From Cymodocea nodosa (lineage: Eukaryota > Streptophyta > Magnoliopsida > Alismatales > Cymodoceaceae): a stretch of DNA of 64,000 bases. Under the pieces are notes generated by a model that saw only the letters and a program-made list of their open reading frames with translations, had not been told where the DNA came from and searched no databases. Of this stretch, positions 11,441 to 38,500 are shown piece by piece. The stretch lies in the NCBI GenBank assembly GCA_036874045.1, contig CM072346.1, positions 13,554,001 through 13,618,000 of the forward strand. The letters run 5' to 3'. How positions within the stretch are numbered: position 1 is the stretch's first letter; each line of letters starts with the position of its first letter. The position numbers were made by a program, and so were the translations under genes.

Positions 11441-13798
11441 TTTCCAATAATCTTGTTTTGACATTAATTACAAGCTCCTCCTCTATAGATTAAATATTTT
11501 CAATGCCATAATACATCCATCATTTGCAGCGTTGCTGGTCTTTACTGTCTTCAAGCCTCCTCTCTCTCTTTTCTTTTACTTGTAAGGGTGTGTTTTGATC
11601 ATTCGGTCTCTCCAGGTTTGTATTGGGCAATAACCAACTTGATTGATATACAGTATTATGAATGTCATGGTAGGAAATCTTTGGATTGATCTAGAAATTT
11701 AATAAAACTTTACGGTGCTGATTTTGTTCCGTGAAGTGGTCCTAATTGGTTGGTATATACAGGACTTTGGGAGTGCTGATGGATGGTTTGTTGGCAAGGA
11801 GAGACTTACCAGAGACTTTCTTACATTATCTGATTCATAGAGTTCTAAAGATCCTCTCTGTTCTCACTACTGGTTCAACATCAACATACTACTAGCACAG
11901 TGTTATGTTCTGTGATGTAGGTATCATCACCCTCAAATTCAAGTACCTCTCCCTTCTCTAAAATATCAGGGTTAGGTTTAAGGGTCAATTCTCAACCTAT
12001 TGTTGCGTACCAGGTTTGAGTCAACCTTCAATATAGTTTTGGATTGCACCTAGGAACGAATGTCAAGGCTTGGAGTGATGAAGTGCCCAAGGGGATAGAA
12101 GAGTGTGTGGCAGATCAAACTTGGTGACGAGGGTGTCATTTTTTATTGTTTATCCAATCCTACAAAGGGAAAATAACTTGTGAATGCTAGGATATGTGTC
12201 CCAATTGATTTTTGTGTTCAAGGGCAACTCTATTCTAGACAACCATGATCTTGTTTAATACCCTTAGGCCCTAGAAAGTTGAAAAAAGCCATATGAATAC
12301 CAAGACTAGCACTTGATTGGTATTCATATAGAAGCTTTAGTTTCCTCTATCCTTGGGCCTCATGTTAGACAACAAATCAATTTCTAAGGTTTGGGTCAAT
12401 TTTACTGCCTCCTATCAAAACAAAACACCCAAATGGTCAAAGTAAGGCTACCTTAATATCCACTCCCAATAGGGGTTTTCAAATATGGGTATAGCTCCTT
12501 CACAATTAATTTAATTCCTGACAAGCTTATAACAATCCAAATTTTTCTTCCAATAGTTATGACTAAAAGTAATTTTGAATAGTTTAAATCTACATTTCAT
12601 GTCATGATGGAGTAATGAGGAGAGATGGGATTGTACCAAGCCACTGAGGAGAGTTTAAATTTAATAGAAGAATAATACTCTTATGCATTCATGGGTTAAT
12701 GTGTGGTATCGTGCTTGGATGGTTAGTAGTACGAGTAGAAGGCCAATAGATGCTACCAAGTCTGATCTAAATAGTGTGATAAATAATGATACTTGCTAGT
12801 TGTATATCTATGAGATGAACATAACATTATTAAAGCATACTTGATTTACACGCTAAGCTTGATTAACCATGCAACAAGTATTGCTATGATATGTTTAGGC
12901 ATGCAAAATAGGGGTGTAGATGGGTTTGAGGTCAACCCGTGACCAAATATGCCTTGAGATCCGAGTTTCAAGGCTAATCAAACAGTGATGTCGAACGAAC
13001 GAATCAAAGGCTAATAAAGCGAAAAACCAAAAAGGACAAGAAGTTCATATGGTATCAAAAAGATTCATGTCAACCATAAATACGTTCATTTAACAAACAA
13101 GTCATGATTAGATTCACGAAGTCAATCCATTTATGATCCAAAAACATGATTTACTTATTTACTTATGAATTCCTAACACATGCTAAACAGCTGATTAAGG
13201 ATATCTGAAACATTTTTATAAAAATATAACAAGAAACTTGATCAAACAAGTTAAATTGATCAAAGAGGACACATATTGAATTATTTAACCCATTTAATTG
13301 GTTACATGAGTTAAATAAGTCAAATGCGTCAAGTCTTTTTAATAAGCAAGTCAGGTCATGTTCAAGTTGGAATTTTTCACTTGTCTAGCGTGCTGGGTTC
13401 AAGTTGATCCTAAACTATTTGGAACAAACAGGTTGGATCGAAACCTAACCTACCAACTAATTTTGCCACACCAACTAATCTGCCAACTAACAGGTCGAAT
13501 ACATCTTGGGTTTGCTCATCACATGGTCAACAAGAGGAGTCATAAATGAAGTTCGGTCATGAGGGTAGGCATACCTAATAAATGCCATAACAATTACATG
13601 TTTGTCACGTAAAGGCGTATCACACCATAATTAATAATGCGCTTTAAACTTTGATAAACCACTTGTGCAGGTAAGTTTTATTGGCCAGTTTCAAAGTTTT
13701 CGCATGAAAGTTACAAACATTACCTTTTCCCCTCGCTGGAATTTATTATCTGGAGTCTTTACGTTCCATCCCAAAGCCTTAGACATTAAAATCACCGT
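11441..13798. other. Intergenic region between convergent BAHD and aldo-keto reductase genes
   Basis: It contains the 3' flanks of both genes and otherwise unassigned AT-rich sequence. At about 12.9-13.5 kb phrases such as AAGTCAGGTCATGTTCAAGT and several AACAGGT/CAACTAA variants recur and look like decayed repeat DNA, without a protein I recognise. Confidence 0.5.
13742..13747 (-). terminator. Candidate polyadenylation signal of the aldo-keto reductase gene
   Basis: AATAAA on the minus strand, 52 bp past the stop codon at 13799. The position fits, but the motif is common in AT-rich DNA. Confidence 0.45.
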
Positions 13799-28304
<14,506 letters not shown>

Positions 28305-28377
28305 TCTCTCCTCTCGCTTTGCTGGAAATTGAACGGAAGTTTACTGATCAATTCTCCATCTACCAGACGATTGTTTT

Positions 28378-28385
28378 CTTTATAG
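28378..28385 (-). promoter_or_regulatory. Candidate TATA box of the aldo-keto reductase gene
   Basis: CTATAAAG on the minus strand, about 75 bp upstream of the ATG at 28304, a reasonable distance if the leader is short. No transcript evidence is available. Confidence 0.5.
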
Positions 28386-28617
28386 AAAGACGGTGAACAA
28401 GCCACGAATCGAACTCGACCACTGTCTACCGTCACACTTGACCACTGTGTTGTACTGAAAAGACAAATTTTCAAATAACAACATTAATAATAATAAATAA
28501 ATAAAAATTTCACTTATAACAAAAATTAATTTGAATGTTCAAACTCAACGACTCCATGCGCTTTTATGCATTAAGGCCAAAAGCAAAAGAGATGGAGGGG
28601 AAGAAAAATGGGTAGAC

Positions 28618-29143
28618 TGTGAAAAAAAATTAGCAAACCATTTTTCAAAAATAACATACCAAAATTATCATAGATTGAAAGTGTAAGCTTACATGTGTGA
28701 ACACATCTTCCAATTGGCATCTCATTTCAGAAGCTCAACAAAGCTTGTACACACTAGAGAAGAAGACAAAGCTCTCTAACAAATCATGCATGTACAAGCA
28801 TGAGGAAGAAGAAGACTAACATGTAAAATCATGTGTACACAAGCGAAGAGGACAAAAGGCAAGTCTACCATGTTTGCTGTCACATGAAAAGGAGTCAAAG
28901 CAGGCGACGCAAGTGCAGGAAGGTAGCTCAAGCGTGTCCTTCTTTACTATGTTTGCTCTAGCACATGCACAATCATGTTTTCACATGTTCACCCATGTTT
29001 ACAACCATTAAAAAAAAAAACCTTACAACTCTCTATTTCATGCCTAGTACTGTGATCATGTTCATTAACTAGCAGGTAGGTAGTACTACGATCACACATA
29101 CGCTACCCAGAAGACACTACTTGATTAAAATTACAATTTAACA
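28618..29143 (-). mobile_element. Candidate copia 3' LTR
   Basis: On the minus strand a GGGAGAA purine tract follows the RNase H remnant. The sequence then starts TGTTAAATTG (29143) and can be closed at ...TTTTCACA (28618), giving TG..CA ends and 526 bp. No matching 5' LTR is visible beyond 31.6 kb, so the borders are tentative. Confidence 0.4.
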
Positions 29144-29149
29144 TTCTCC

Positions 29150-31560
29150 CTTGATTCTGATCTGATTGGTTTACCACTCCCATCATTTACTTGAATTTAA
29201 TAAAAGTTTCATTCTTCAATGGCTTAGTAAAGACATCAGCAACTTGTTCTTCTAACTTGCAATAAAACAGTTTAATCTTACTTTTCTCAACTTGATCCCT
29301 TAAGAAATGAAATCCGGTTTTGATGTGTTTGTTTTTTTTCAGGGGTTATAGGATTTTTATTTTTCAATGTTAATTGCAGATAAATTGTCAATAGAAATTT
29401 GTATTGGCATCTTGAAAGTGACCTGGAGATCATTCAGTAAGTTACTAATTCATACAGCTTGGCATGCACTAGTTATAGTTATGACATATTCCACATCATA
29501 GGTTGTTAAAGCCACCACTGATTGCTTCTTTGACAGTCATGAGAAAATAATTGAACCAAAGTAAATACAATATCTAGAAGTACTTCTACAATCATCAGGA
29601 TCACCATTCCAATCACTATCTGAATAACCTTTAATAGTGTTTTCAGAGGAAGATGTGAACAATAAGTCATGATCATCTGTTCCTTTAATACACCTTAATA
29701 TTCTCTTGGCAACTAGCATATGTGACTATCGAGGAGACTCCAAAATTTGCTGATTAAATTTACCTCATATATTATGTCAGGCCTTGTGTGTGTAAGATAC
29801 ATTAATGACCCAACTAATTGTCTAAAATATGTTGAATCCACATATTTTCCATCACCGTTCTTTGATACTTTAGTTCCCACCTCTATAAGTGTTCTGGATG
29901 GATTGCATTCAGTCATATTGAATTTTTATAAAAGTTCAGCAGCATATTATTTTTTGTTGACAAAAATGCTACCTTCTTGTTGCCACATCTTCATCCCAAG
30001 AAAATAAGTCATGACTCCCAAATTAGTCATCTCAAACATGTACACCATGGAGTGCTTAAATTTCTTGATCATTTTTCCATCATTATTGATGAATATTAAA
30101 TCATCCACATAAATGCCCACCAATAATAAAGTCCCCCAGTTGCTTTCTTGTATGCTACATGATCAGATGAACATCATCGCAGTCCTGTTTTCTAAAGGGA
30201 TAACTCGATGTGCTAATTCCAAGCTCGTGGAGCCTATTTTAAGTCACATAGCACTTTCTTTAATCAATATACCATCTCTTCTTTATATTTGATAATAAAA
30301 CCTGGGGATGTCAAATGTACACCTCTTCTTTTAGTGGACCATTTAAGAAAGCAAACTTAATGTCCATTTGGTAAATTGTCCAGTGATATTATACTACAAG
30401 AGTAATGATCATTTTGATCATCTTCATATGAGCAGCAGGAGAAATAATCTCACCCAAACTGTTGTTTAAAACTTTTTGCTATAAGCTTTGCTTTGTATTT
30501 TTCAACTTTTCCATTTGATTTTCTCTTCACTTTGAACACCCATTTCATATCAATTACTTCAGAGTGAGTTGGGAGGTTGGTGAGTTCTCATGTGTGGTTC
30601 TTTTCCATTGCATGAAATTCTTCCTAAATAGCTTTCATCCATTTTGGATTTTTTACGGCCTCATCAACTGTCAAGGGTTCACGGTCCACATTCACTGCAA
30701 AATAAATTAAATCTCCTTCATCATTTTCAACATTATCAGATGTTACTTCAAAATGACATAGTATGGTGGAGAGTTGTTGGCATCACCTTGGTCATTCACT
30801 GGTTTGTTGTAATTCTTGATCTTGATTATCTACTTAAACAACTTGCTCTTCAGGATTTACTATTCAGCTTAAGTTTCTTCTTCTTCTTCTTCTTCAAAAG
30901 AGTGCACCAACTTCTTTGGAGAATCACCTTGTCCATCTTCACCTCAATTCTAGACTTCATTTTTAGCAAATATCACATTTTTATTGATCACAATTTTTTC
31001 ATCACTGGATTATATATAGCTTATAACCAACATGAACATATCCACAAACACTCTCTTGTCACCATGATCATCCATTTTTAATCTTGTTTGTGCAAGTACA
31101 TAGCATAAGCCATAGAACTAAATACATGTAGGTGTTTTACACTAGGCTTGTGACCATCCCATGCTTCAACAGAAGTCATGTCTTAAATACCTGCTCTTGG
31201 TGACTGATTTAACAAGTAGACAACATATGATACTGCCTCTCCTCAAAAGCAATTTGGTATTGATTTAACCTTTGACATACTTATAATCGATTTATTTTTT
31301 CTTTCTACTAAGCTATTATGTTGGAGTATGTAAGGGAAGGTAATTTCTTGCTTAATGTATTGTTCTTCACAATATTTTCAAAAAGCATTAGAAGTGTGTT
31401 CTCTTCCACCATCCATTCTTAAAATTTCAATGGAATGACCACATTTGCTTTTCAACAAATGCTTCGTGGCTTTTAAAGCAATTAAACACTTTGTGTTTTG
31501 CTATGAAAAATACACCCATGTTTTCTTTGAAAAATCATTTGTACGTGAGAAAATATCTTC
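29150..31560 (-). mobile_element. Ty1/copia pol remnant (integrase, reverse transcriptase, RNase H)
   Basis: Minus-strand frames give the integrase region (GHSIEILRMDGGREHTSNAF, FPYTPT...LVERKNKSI), the reverse transcriptase catalytic block VGIYVDDLIFINND near 30100, FRQLVGSLMYLTHTRPDIIY (29.8 kb) and RNase H VAKRILRCIKGT...GYSDSDWNGD (29.6 kb). The end is KLFYCKLEEQVADVFTKPL (29.25 kb). The order is copia-like. Many stops and frameshifts make it nonfunctional. No gag is identified. Confidence 0.85.
30874..30895. repeat. (TTC)n microsatellite
   Basis: Seven TTC units inside the copia remnant. Confidence 0.9.
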
Positions 31561-31602
31561 TTTATCTCTTTTTGCATTCTCTCAATATACATTTCTTTAT
31601 GT

Positions 31603-32171
31603 CTAATAACTCATTTGTACACCTAGAAAGTGATAAAAAATAATAATAATAAAGTATCGAAAAGTTTAAAAAATGACATAAAAGAAAGTTATAAAGAGTT
31701 GTAGAAAATTATGGTGTTTATACATTAGTAATAAAGTAACAAAAAAGTTCAGAAAATGAAAAAATAACAAAATATAATAAAATATGAATGAATAACATAA
31801 AAAATATTTTTAAACATCTTAAGTTTATGAAAAAATTAAAAATATTTACATTATTAATAAAAATATATTATACATTACAAAGTTAATATAAATTTAACAT
31901 ATTGTAAAAATTTATTGTTATTATTATTATAATTATTATTATTACATTTTTTTAACATACAAATTTAACAAATTACATTTCTTTTTATTTTTTTCCTCTT
32001 CTTTTTTTTTTTTCTTACTTTTTATCACTTTTAAGCTCTTTAGCTTAAGAAAGAGGACAACTTTGTTTTTTTTTATAAAACTTTTTATGAAAAGTGATAG
32101 ACACTTTCCCTTGTACATTATATTTTTCATTAATTTCTCTCACTTTCCCTTGTACACAAACCATTCTTAAG
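31603..32171 (-). mobile_element. MITE-like element (copy 2), inverted relative to copy 1
   Basis: The reverse complement begins TTAAGAATGGTTTGTGTACA and shares with the copy at 10511-11003 long AT-rich stretches such as TTTTTACAATATGTTAAATT. The left end here (ATTTGTACACCTAGAAAGT) mirrors the right end of copy 1. It abuts the copia remnant. Confidence 0.65.
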
Positions 32172-33169
32172 TATTATTTGTAATCAATATCAAAATGTAT
32201 TTGACTATTTTATTAAAGATAATTCTTCCTGTTTAGAATTAAAATAACAACTTACAAAAAGTTATCTGTAATTTTTAAATCTCTCCTTACCTATTAACAA
32301 AAAGATTTATGGGTACTTTATTATAAATGTTTTCTAAATTAATAAAAACTATATGTAGATAATTTCTCTTTACCATAATTTTTTTTTATTACTTGTTTGA
32401 ATTAATGAATAACTTTCATCACTGACGTATATGGTATAACCTCAAATCAATTTTTATGATTTTAATTTTTGCTTAATTATTTTTCCCAAAATAATATACC
32501 AGGATTCATTAACTTAATATCATAAAAATTATTATAATTTTATACACCTCCCTTATTCTTAAATATAAATATTAAAAAATAAAAATTTTCATCTTCTTTA
32601 TCTTTAAAATTATATTAAAAAACTTAATTAACACACTTATTCTCTACTTTAGTCGTACACTTCAGTGGAAGTATCATCATTGCTAATAGGCCATTTACCT
32701 GTCAACTTATATTTTATAGGGTAATCTCTTTGAAAATGTGTTTATGAATCAAAGGGTTGACTAGATTTTCCTTTTCATGTTAAAAGTTTTATTCAAGATG
32801 TAAAACAATCCTTAAAGATAAGACTTACACATAAAATTAAGTAATTTTTTTTTAAATTAGAACTTCTTCGATTCATCGTTCACAAGCTATTTTCAAGGAG
32901 AGAGAGGGGGAGGGACAACAACTAAAATAGGAAGAAATTCTTAAAAGAATAAAAAAGATTAATGATTTTTTTTAATAAATAAAAGTTAATTTTTTAAATA
33001 AGATTAAAAAAATTATTTTTAATAAATTAAAATTTATTTTTTTTTAAAAAAAAGTTTATTTAAGTATTTTTATTTCATTAGACTCAATAAAATAATACAT
33101 AATAAATGTTCAGTGTGAAAATATTATTTGATTTGTTTTTATGTTTGTATTAATAAATTCTTTTAGAAG

Positions 33170-35095
33170 TAAACAAATAATTTTTCACACAAATTAGATA
33201 TTACATCTAATTTGTATTTTTACTGTAAGTGTATAGTGTATATTTTATTTGTATGCAAATACAGGTCGATCACATAAAGATTGAGTAAGAATTGTGAATT
33301 ATTTTTATTTTTATATTAGAGTTTATATGTGCTCAGTCACACAATTCGTTGAGTTATGGTTAACTTAATGGACTTAATTCGTAGAGTTATGGTTAACTCA
33401 ACAAACTAATCTCGTAGACTTAAGTTAACTCCACGAGCTTATCTTTCCAGTTAAATACTGCTATTCATTAAAGAATTCGGCCAATCATTAGGTAGTTTCA
33501 TAGAATGTAAATAACATCAATTAAGTTCTTTAATATTAGTTAATCTAAGATTTATCATTAAGTAACATTAGCATTTAAATATTCTAAACAGTAACCATTA
33601 AAATTTTTAGTATTCTGTATGAATCAATTTCAATAAACAATAAAACTATTTTCTCTTCTCTAATTCAAACAAACATAAAACATTCATAGTATTGACAATA
33701 ATAACATTAATCACGATGTAAAATAAACAATACAACACTTTAATATTAAATGCAAACATAAATAATTAATTATTTTTTGTATTTTTGTTTTGATATGTTC
33801 CTAAAGATGAGTGAAAATTGAAATATAAAAATCTTTATCGATCGTAAGAACTTTTGTTACTACATGCAACATGATTACACTACTGAAAATTTAATCACTT
33901 ATAGTCTTGCCTCCTCTCCCTATAGAATCGCGAACCAAGATTTGTAAGTTGATCTCCTCTTTCATATATTGGCTTCAACCCGAAACCAATGTTAAAAGTT
34001 TTACAATCTCTTGAGATATGAGTTGATGCTTGGTGAAAATGGTTTCCCTTCCTACGATATGATCACTTCTCACAGTGGTTGTCAGTCACCGTGTTTGACT
34101 CGAAATTGACCTAACATTTGGAAAGTATCCTCACATACCTTTGATAGTTGGTGATTTTGATGATGGTGTGAAGCTTCAATGAACTTCCAATGCTTCCTAT
34201 AGTTAACGCAGTTCTCCACTACTCTCCCCACACTTTCTTCATATTTTTCTTCTTCTTTTATATTTCTTTCAATAGTAATTGTTTCTGCTTAAATGATGGG
34301 TTGGATTTCTTTCATTCATATCAACGATGTTGATGTCTTCTTCATTCTATGAGTGAAGTACAATCATAGTTTTCCTTTGACTTTCTTGTTTCTGCAACTA
34401 CTATAGTGGCATGTTAGAAAATAAATGGTACATAAAGTTAGCGTAACTCAATGGACTTACTTCGTTGATTTAACTATAAAACACGTGCAATAATAAAGAA
34501 ATAACTTATAAGTTTATAACACTAATACAATGTGTTACCTTAGTGTATATTTAAGTAACTCAATGTGTATAGATATGCTAATTTAATGAGTTATACATTT
34601 GCAGCTCACGTGACATAATAAAATATTTAAATTCAACACGTGCATAATTCTAACTTAATGAGTTCAGATATACAACTTATAGTTTTTACTCGCTAACTCA
34701 ACGAGTTCTTATGTAAGTTTTTTACACCTTTAAAACTGTAACTTAATGAATTAGCACGTGATCTTTCAACAAAAAAAAAACACTAACTCAACGAGTTGTT
34801 ACTGTACACCTGTACATAATATAAATATGTGCAAATAAAATAGATTATGCTTGATACTATAAAACCACACTTAAATTAGGTTTTCAGATTATAACATGTG
34901 CACTTAATAAGTTTTATGATAAAAAGGTATTTCGAATACTTGCAAACCTAATTATCTGATGTTCAAATACATTTAAGATAGTTACCAGATAACTTATTGA
35001 AAATCTATTTAAATCATGCATTAAGTTTTCAACATGTGTCTAACATAAAATAATAATAAAATATTTTTTTACATTTAAAACATAATTGTCTGTTA
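33170..35095 (+). mobile_element. Possible third copy (B3) of the 2.4-kb element family
   Basis: It begins with the related signature TGTAAGTGTATAGTGTATAT (33224), followed by ACAGGTCGATC as in copy B1. It carries the inverted-repeat motif GAGTTATGGTTAACTC at 33350 and 33383, several AACTCAACGAGTT variants at 34680-34800, and a GC-richer block at 33.9-34.3 kb at a comparable place. A closing TTACA at about 35095 is a candidate 3' end. No target duplication is confirmed. Confidence 0.4.
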
Positions 35096-35460
35096 CATGA
35101 AATATAATTCTTCGAAATAACAAATATTTTGAAGACTTAGAAATTAAAAAACTTATAATTTATCGATAGTTTAAAAATATACTTAACTAACATTAATTTC
35201 TTAAAATAATACAGATTCTTTCGTTAAATCATATAATAGTACAATTATAACATAATAACTCAATTCTCATATGATAAGTTAAATATTATATAATTAACTA
35301 TCTTTTAATTATTAATATTATGTATTTTTTATTTTAAATAATAAATTTCTTTAATTTTCTGTATATTTTTAACGTACATAAATATCAATTTTTTCCCCTC
35401 ATTTTCTATCATTTTTCATTTCCGAACTTTCTCACCCTACCTTCTTGTCCATTTGGTAGT

Positions 35461-35502
35461 CTCCTCTCTCTCTCTTTCTCTCTCGCTCGCTCTCTCCCTC
35501 CG
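35461..35502 (+). promoter_or_regulatory. Pyrimidine-rich (CT)n tract upstream of VPS35
   Basis: A CT/TCTC-rich tract about 70-110 bp before the VPS35 start codon, typical of plant 5' untranslated leaders or core promoters of broadly expressed genes. Confidence 0.5.
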
Positions 35503-35570
35503 TGAACGTACTTCAGCGGAACACGAGATCTAGCAGTGGGGGATCGATCCATCGCTCCATCGATCAATCG

Positions 35571-38500
35571 ATGCTTGCGGCGGGCGTAGGGATGGAGGAC
35601 GAGGAGAAATGGCTGGCCGAGGGGATCGCTAGCTTGCAGCAGTACGCATTTTACATGCATCGCGCCCTGGTAATCACTCCTCCCTCTTCTCTCTTACTTC
35701 CCCCGGAATTCGCCTTCACTTGATCGAGTGACCGTTTTCGGTTGCTCTTTATCCGTTGCCCTACCTTTGCATGTTAAATCTTCGTAATTACTACGGTGAT
35801 GGTGTTTACTAGGATTCCAACAATCTGAGGGACGCGCTCAAGTACTCTGCCGATATGCTGTCCGAGCTGCGCACATCCAAGCTTTCGCCTCACAAGTATT
35901 ATGAGCTCTGTCAGTACCACTCTCTTAGCTTTTTTCCTTTTATGTTGTGGAATATGGTCCTTGATGAAACGCCCCTTCCTTTTTTCTCTTTGGATTGCGA
36001 TGAATAGATATGCGTGCCTTTGACGAGTTGAGAAAGGTGGAAATGTTCTTCATGGAGGAGACTAGGCGTGGGGGCTGCTCAGTAATCGACCTCTACGAGC
36101 TTGTGCAGCATGCAGGCAACATCCTCCCACGCCTGTAAGTCTTTCTGATTCCTTTTTAATCGAACTGATGCTTTACATCTTCCGTTCATACTTGGTTCTT
36201 TCTCTTTCTTCCTGACATCGAGGAATTGGGATTTCATTACATATGAAATCCACAGATACTGTATAACCATCTCATCAAGAAGGGAAAAACTAGAATAATA
36301 TACAGGCTTGCCCAACTACAATCTCCAACCAAAACAATCCAAAAGTTGAAATCTAAAAAATTGAGAAAATGGCCATTTAATGGTCGAAAAGGAAAAGAAA
36401 ATCTATTTTTTATGCCCTAACTCAGTTAAAAGTGACATCATCTTACTAGTTGTATGTGCCATTGATTGATATTCTACTTTAGCATTTGCCTTTGATACAA
36501 CGTTTTGTATCTTGCTTTGCCATGTGACAATATTCCCACCTAAGTAATTACAATAGCTAAATGTGGATTTTTTGTTACCTTTGTTACTTGCATAGTCTGA
36601 ATGTGAGTAGGCTTCAATATTGAAGTGTCCATGTCTAGAATAGATCAACCCTCTGTTTGAATTACCTTTAACAAAGGTAAGAACTCTCATTGCACTATGC
36701 CATTGAACTATTCTGGGCTCATCTATAAATTAAATTAAGAGTCTAACTGCATAGGAAATATCAAGATGGGTTACAGTAAGATAAATTAGTTTCTTAATCA
36801 ATCTGTGGTATCTTCCAATATCTTGGAAATGGTCAGAGGTTGTGTTCCAGAATGGGGATGTTGTTTAATAGGAGTGTGCTTAGGATTGCACCTTGGTAGT
36901 CTAGTATCCTCCAATAAATCCAAGACAATAGGAACTAGTTTGCCAATGGTGGTGGCAATGGAGGATGACTAAAAATGGGTCCATTGACAGAGAGAGAGCC
37001 TGTCATTAGCAGGAACAACTTGAAGCAGCCAGCAGTGGCTAGGGTAGGCATTGATTGACATCACAAGAAGATTTGACGGCAACAACAGTGGTAGGAAATG
37101 GTGGCACTGATGGTAGACGAGTGGGTGGGTGTGACAGCAGTCCTAGGGTTTTCCTTTGGGCCCTGGTACCATGTAAAGGGAGAGAAGAGAAAAATCTATT
37201 ATGTGAAAGAGATACAAGGGCTTTTTATATGGGAGACATACTCCCTTACAGGATCTATATACCTGAATACCCAAATACATATGATATGACTTAACAAATA
37301 CAAGACAACCAATGATATTTGGGAGGTAGAGGAAAGATTTCCAATTCAAGATGTGGCTCTGTGGACATTCTTGGTAAAAGAGGTGGCATTCTCTTGGATT
37401 GATGATGCTGAACAGGCAATCAAGGTACTAAGTTGGCAATGACTATGACATCATTATTAGCATTGCAACTATGAGGCAACCACTCCAGTGGGGTTGGTAC
37501 AGCCTTCACCAAGTCTGGTGGGAAGTGTCAATGGATTTCATTGATTCATTGCATCCTGTGATGGTAGTTGTTGATAGATTGTTGAAATACTGCCGTTCTA
37601 GTGTTATTAAACATCCATGTATTGTCACATTGTTAGCTCAAAAGTTTGTGAAGAATACTGTCAAGCTTCATGGGGTGCCTAAATTTATACTATCAGACAG
37701 AGATACAGCATTTACCATCTCATTTTGAAAAGAAATCTTTTGGTTTGATGGAACAAACCTATTTATGAGCAGTGTCTATGATTCCCAAATAGAATTGGCT
37801 AATCTCTGCCTTGAATCTTACCTTAGATTTTTTTGCTTTCGGCATCAAAACAGTTGGGGAAAATGGCTGCATTGGGAAGAGTATTGTCATAACACTGATT
37901 GACACTGGTTTAACTTCTTTTTAAGTGGTTTATGATAGGAAACCAACTACATTCCTCAGACAGCAAAGGTACCAGCTGTTGAAGAGGAGTTGTCAAGGGA
38001 TGGGGTCTTAATGCAGCTCAAGGAAAAATTGGTAGTGGCTCTGCAAAGGATGCAAAATCAATGATGAGCATTGGAAAGAGAAGGAATTTGCTGTGGAGGA
38101 TTCATTTTTCCTCAAACTACAGCCCTACCACCAACTTTCAATGGTAGAACGTAGTTGTAGCAATTTCAGCAGCAAATATTATGGGTCCTACTTGTTTGTA
38201 GAACAAACTGGGAAAGTTGCCTGTCACCTTCAGTTGCCTGTGGAAGCTAGGATACACAAAGTTTTCCTTGTATACCAGTGTAAACATCATTATGATGGAG
38301 CTTTTTGTAGTGATTTCCCAACATCTGAGATTTATGAGACTAAAGAAGTAGATTGTGTTGTGGACAGGAACATGCCAGCAACTTAGCTTCTGATCCTGGG
38401 GGAAGAGAGGCCTAGTTCAGAAAGTAGTTGGGAGGACCATCAGAGTTTAATTGCTGTATTTCCATCATTTGAGTCTTAAAGCCTTGAGGACTTGTTGAGC

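Larger units (their letters stand above)
28305..35570. other. Divergent intergenic region between aldo-keto reductase and VPS35
   Basis: 7.3 kb holding, in order, the aldo-keto reductase promoter, a copia 3' LTR candidate and pol remnant, an inverted MITE copy, AT-rich unassigned DNA (32.2-33.1 kb), a third relative of the 2.4-kb element, and the VPS35 promoter with its pyrimidine-rich leader. No gene of the plant's own is seen. Confidence 0.6.
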
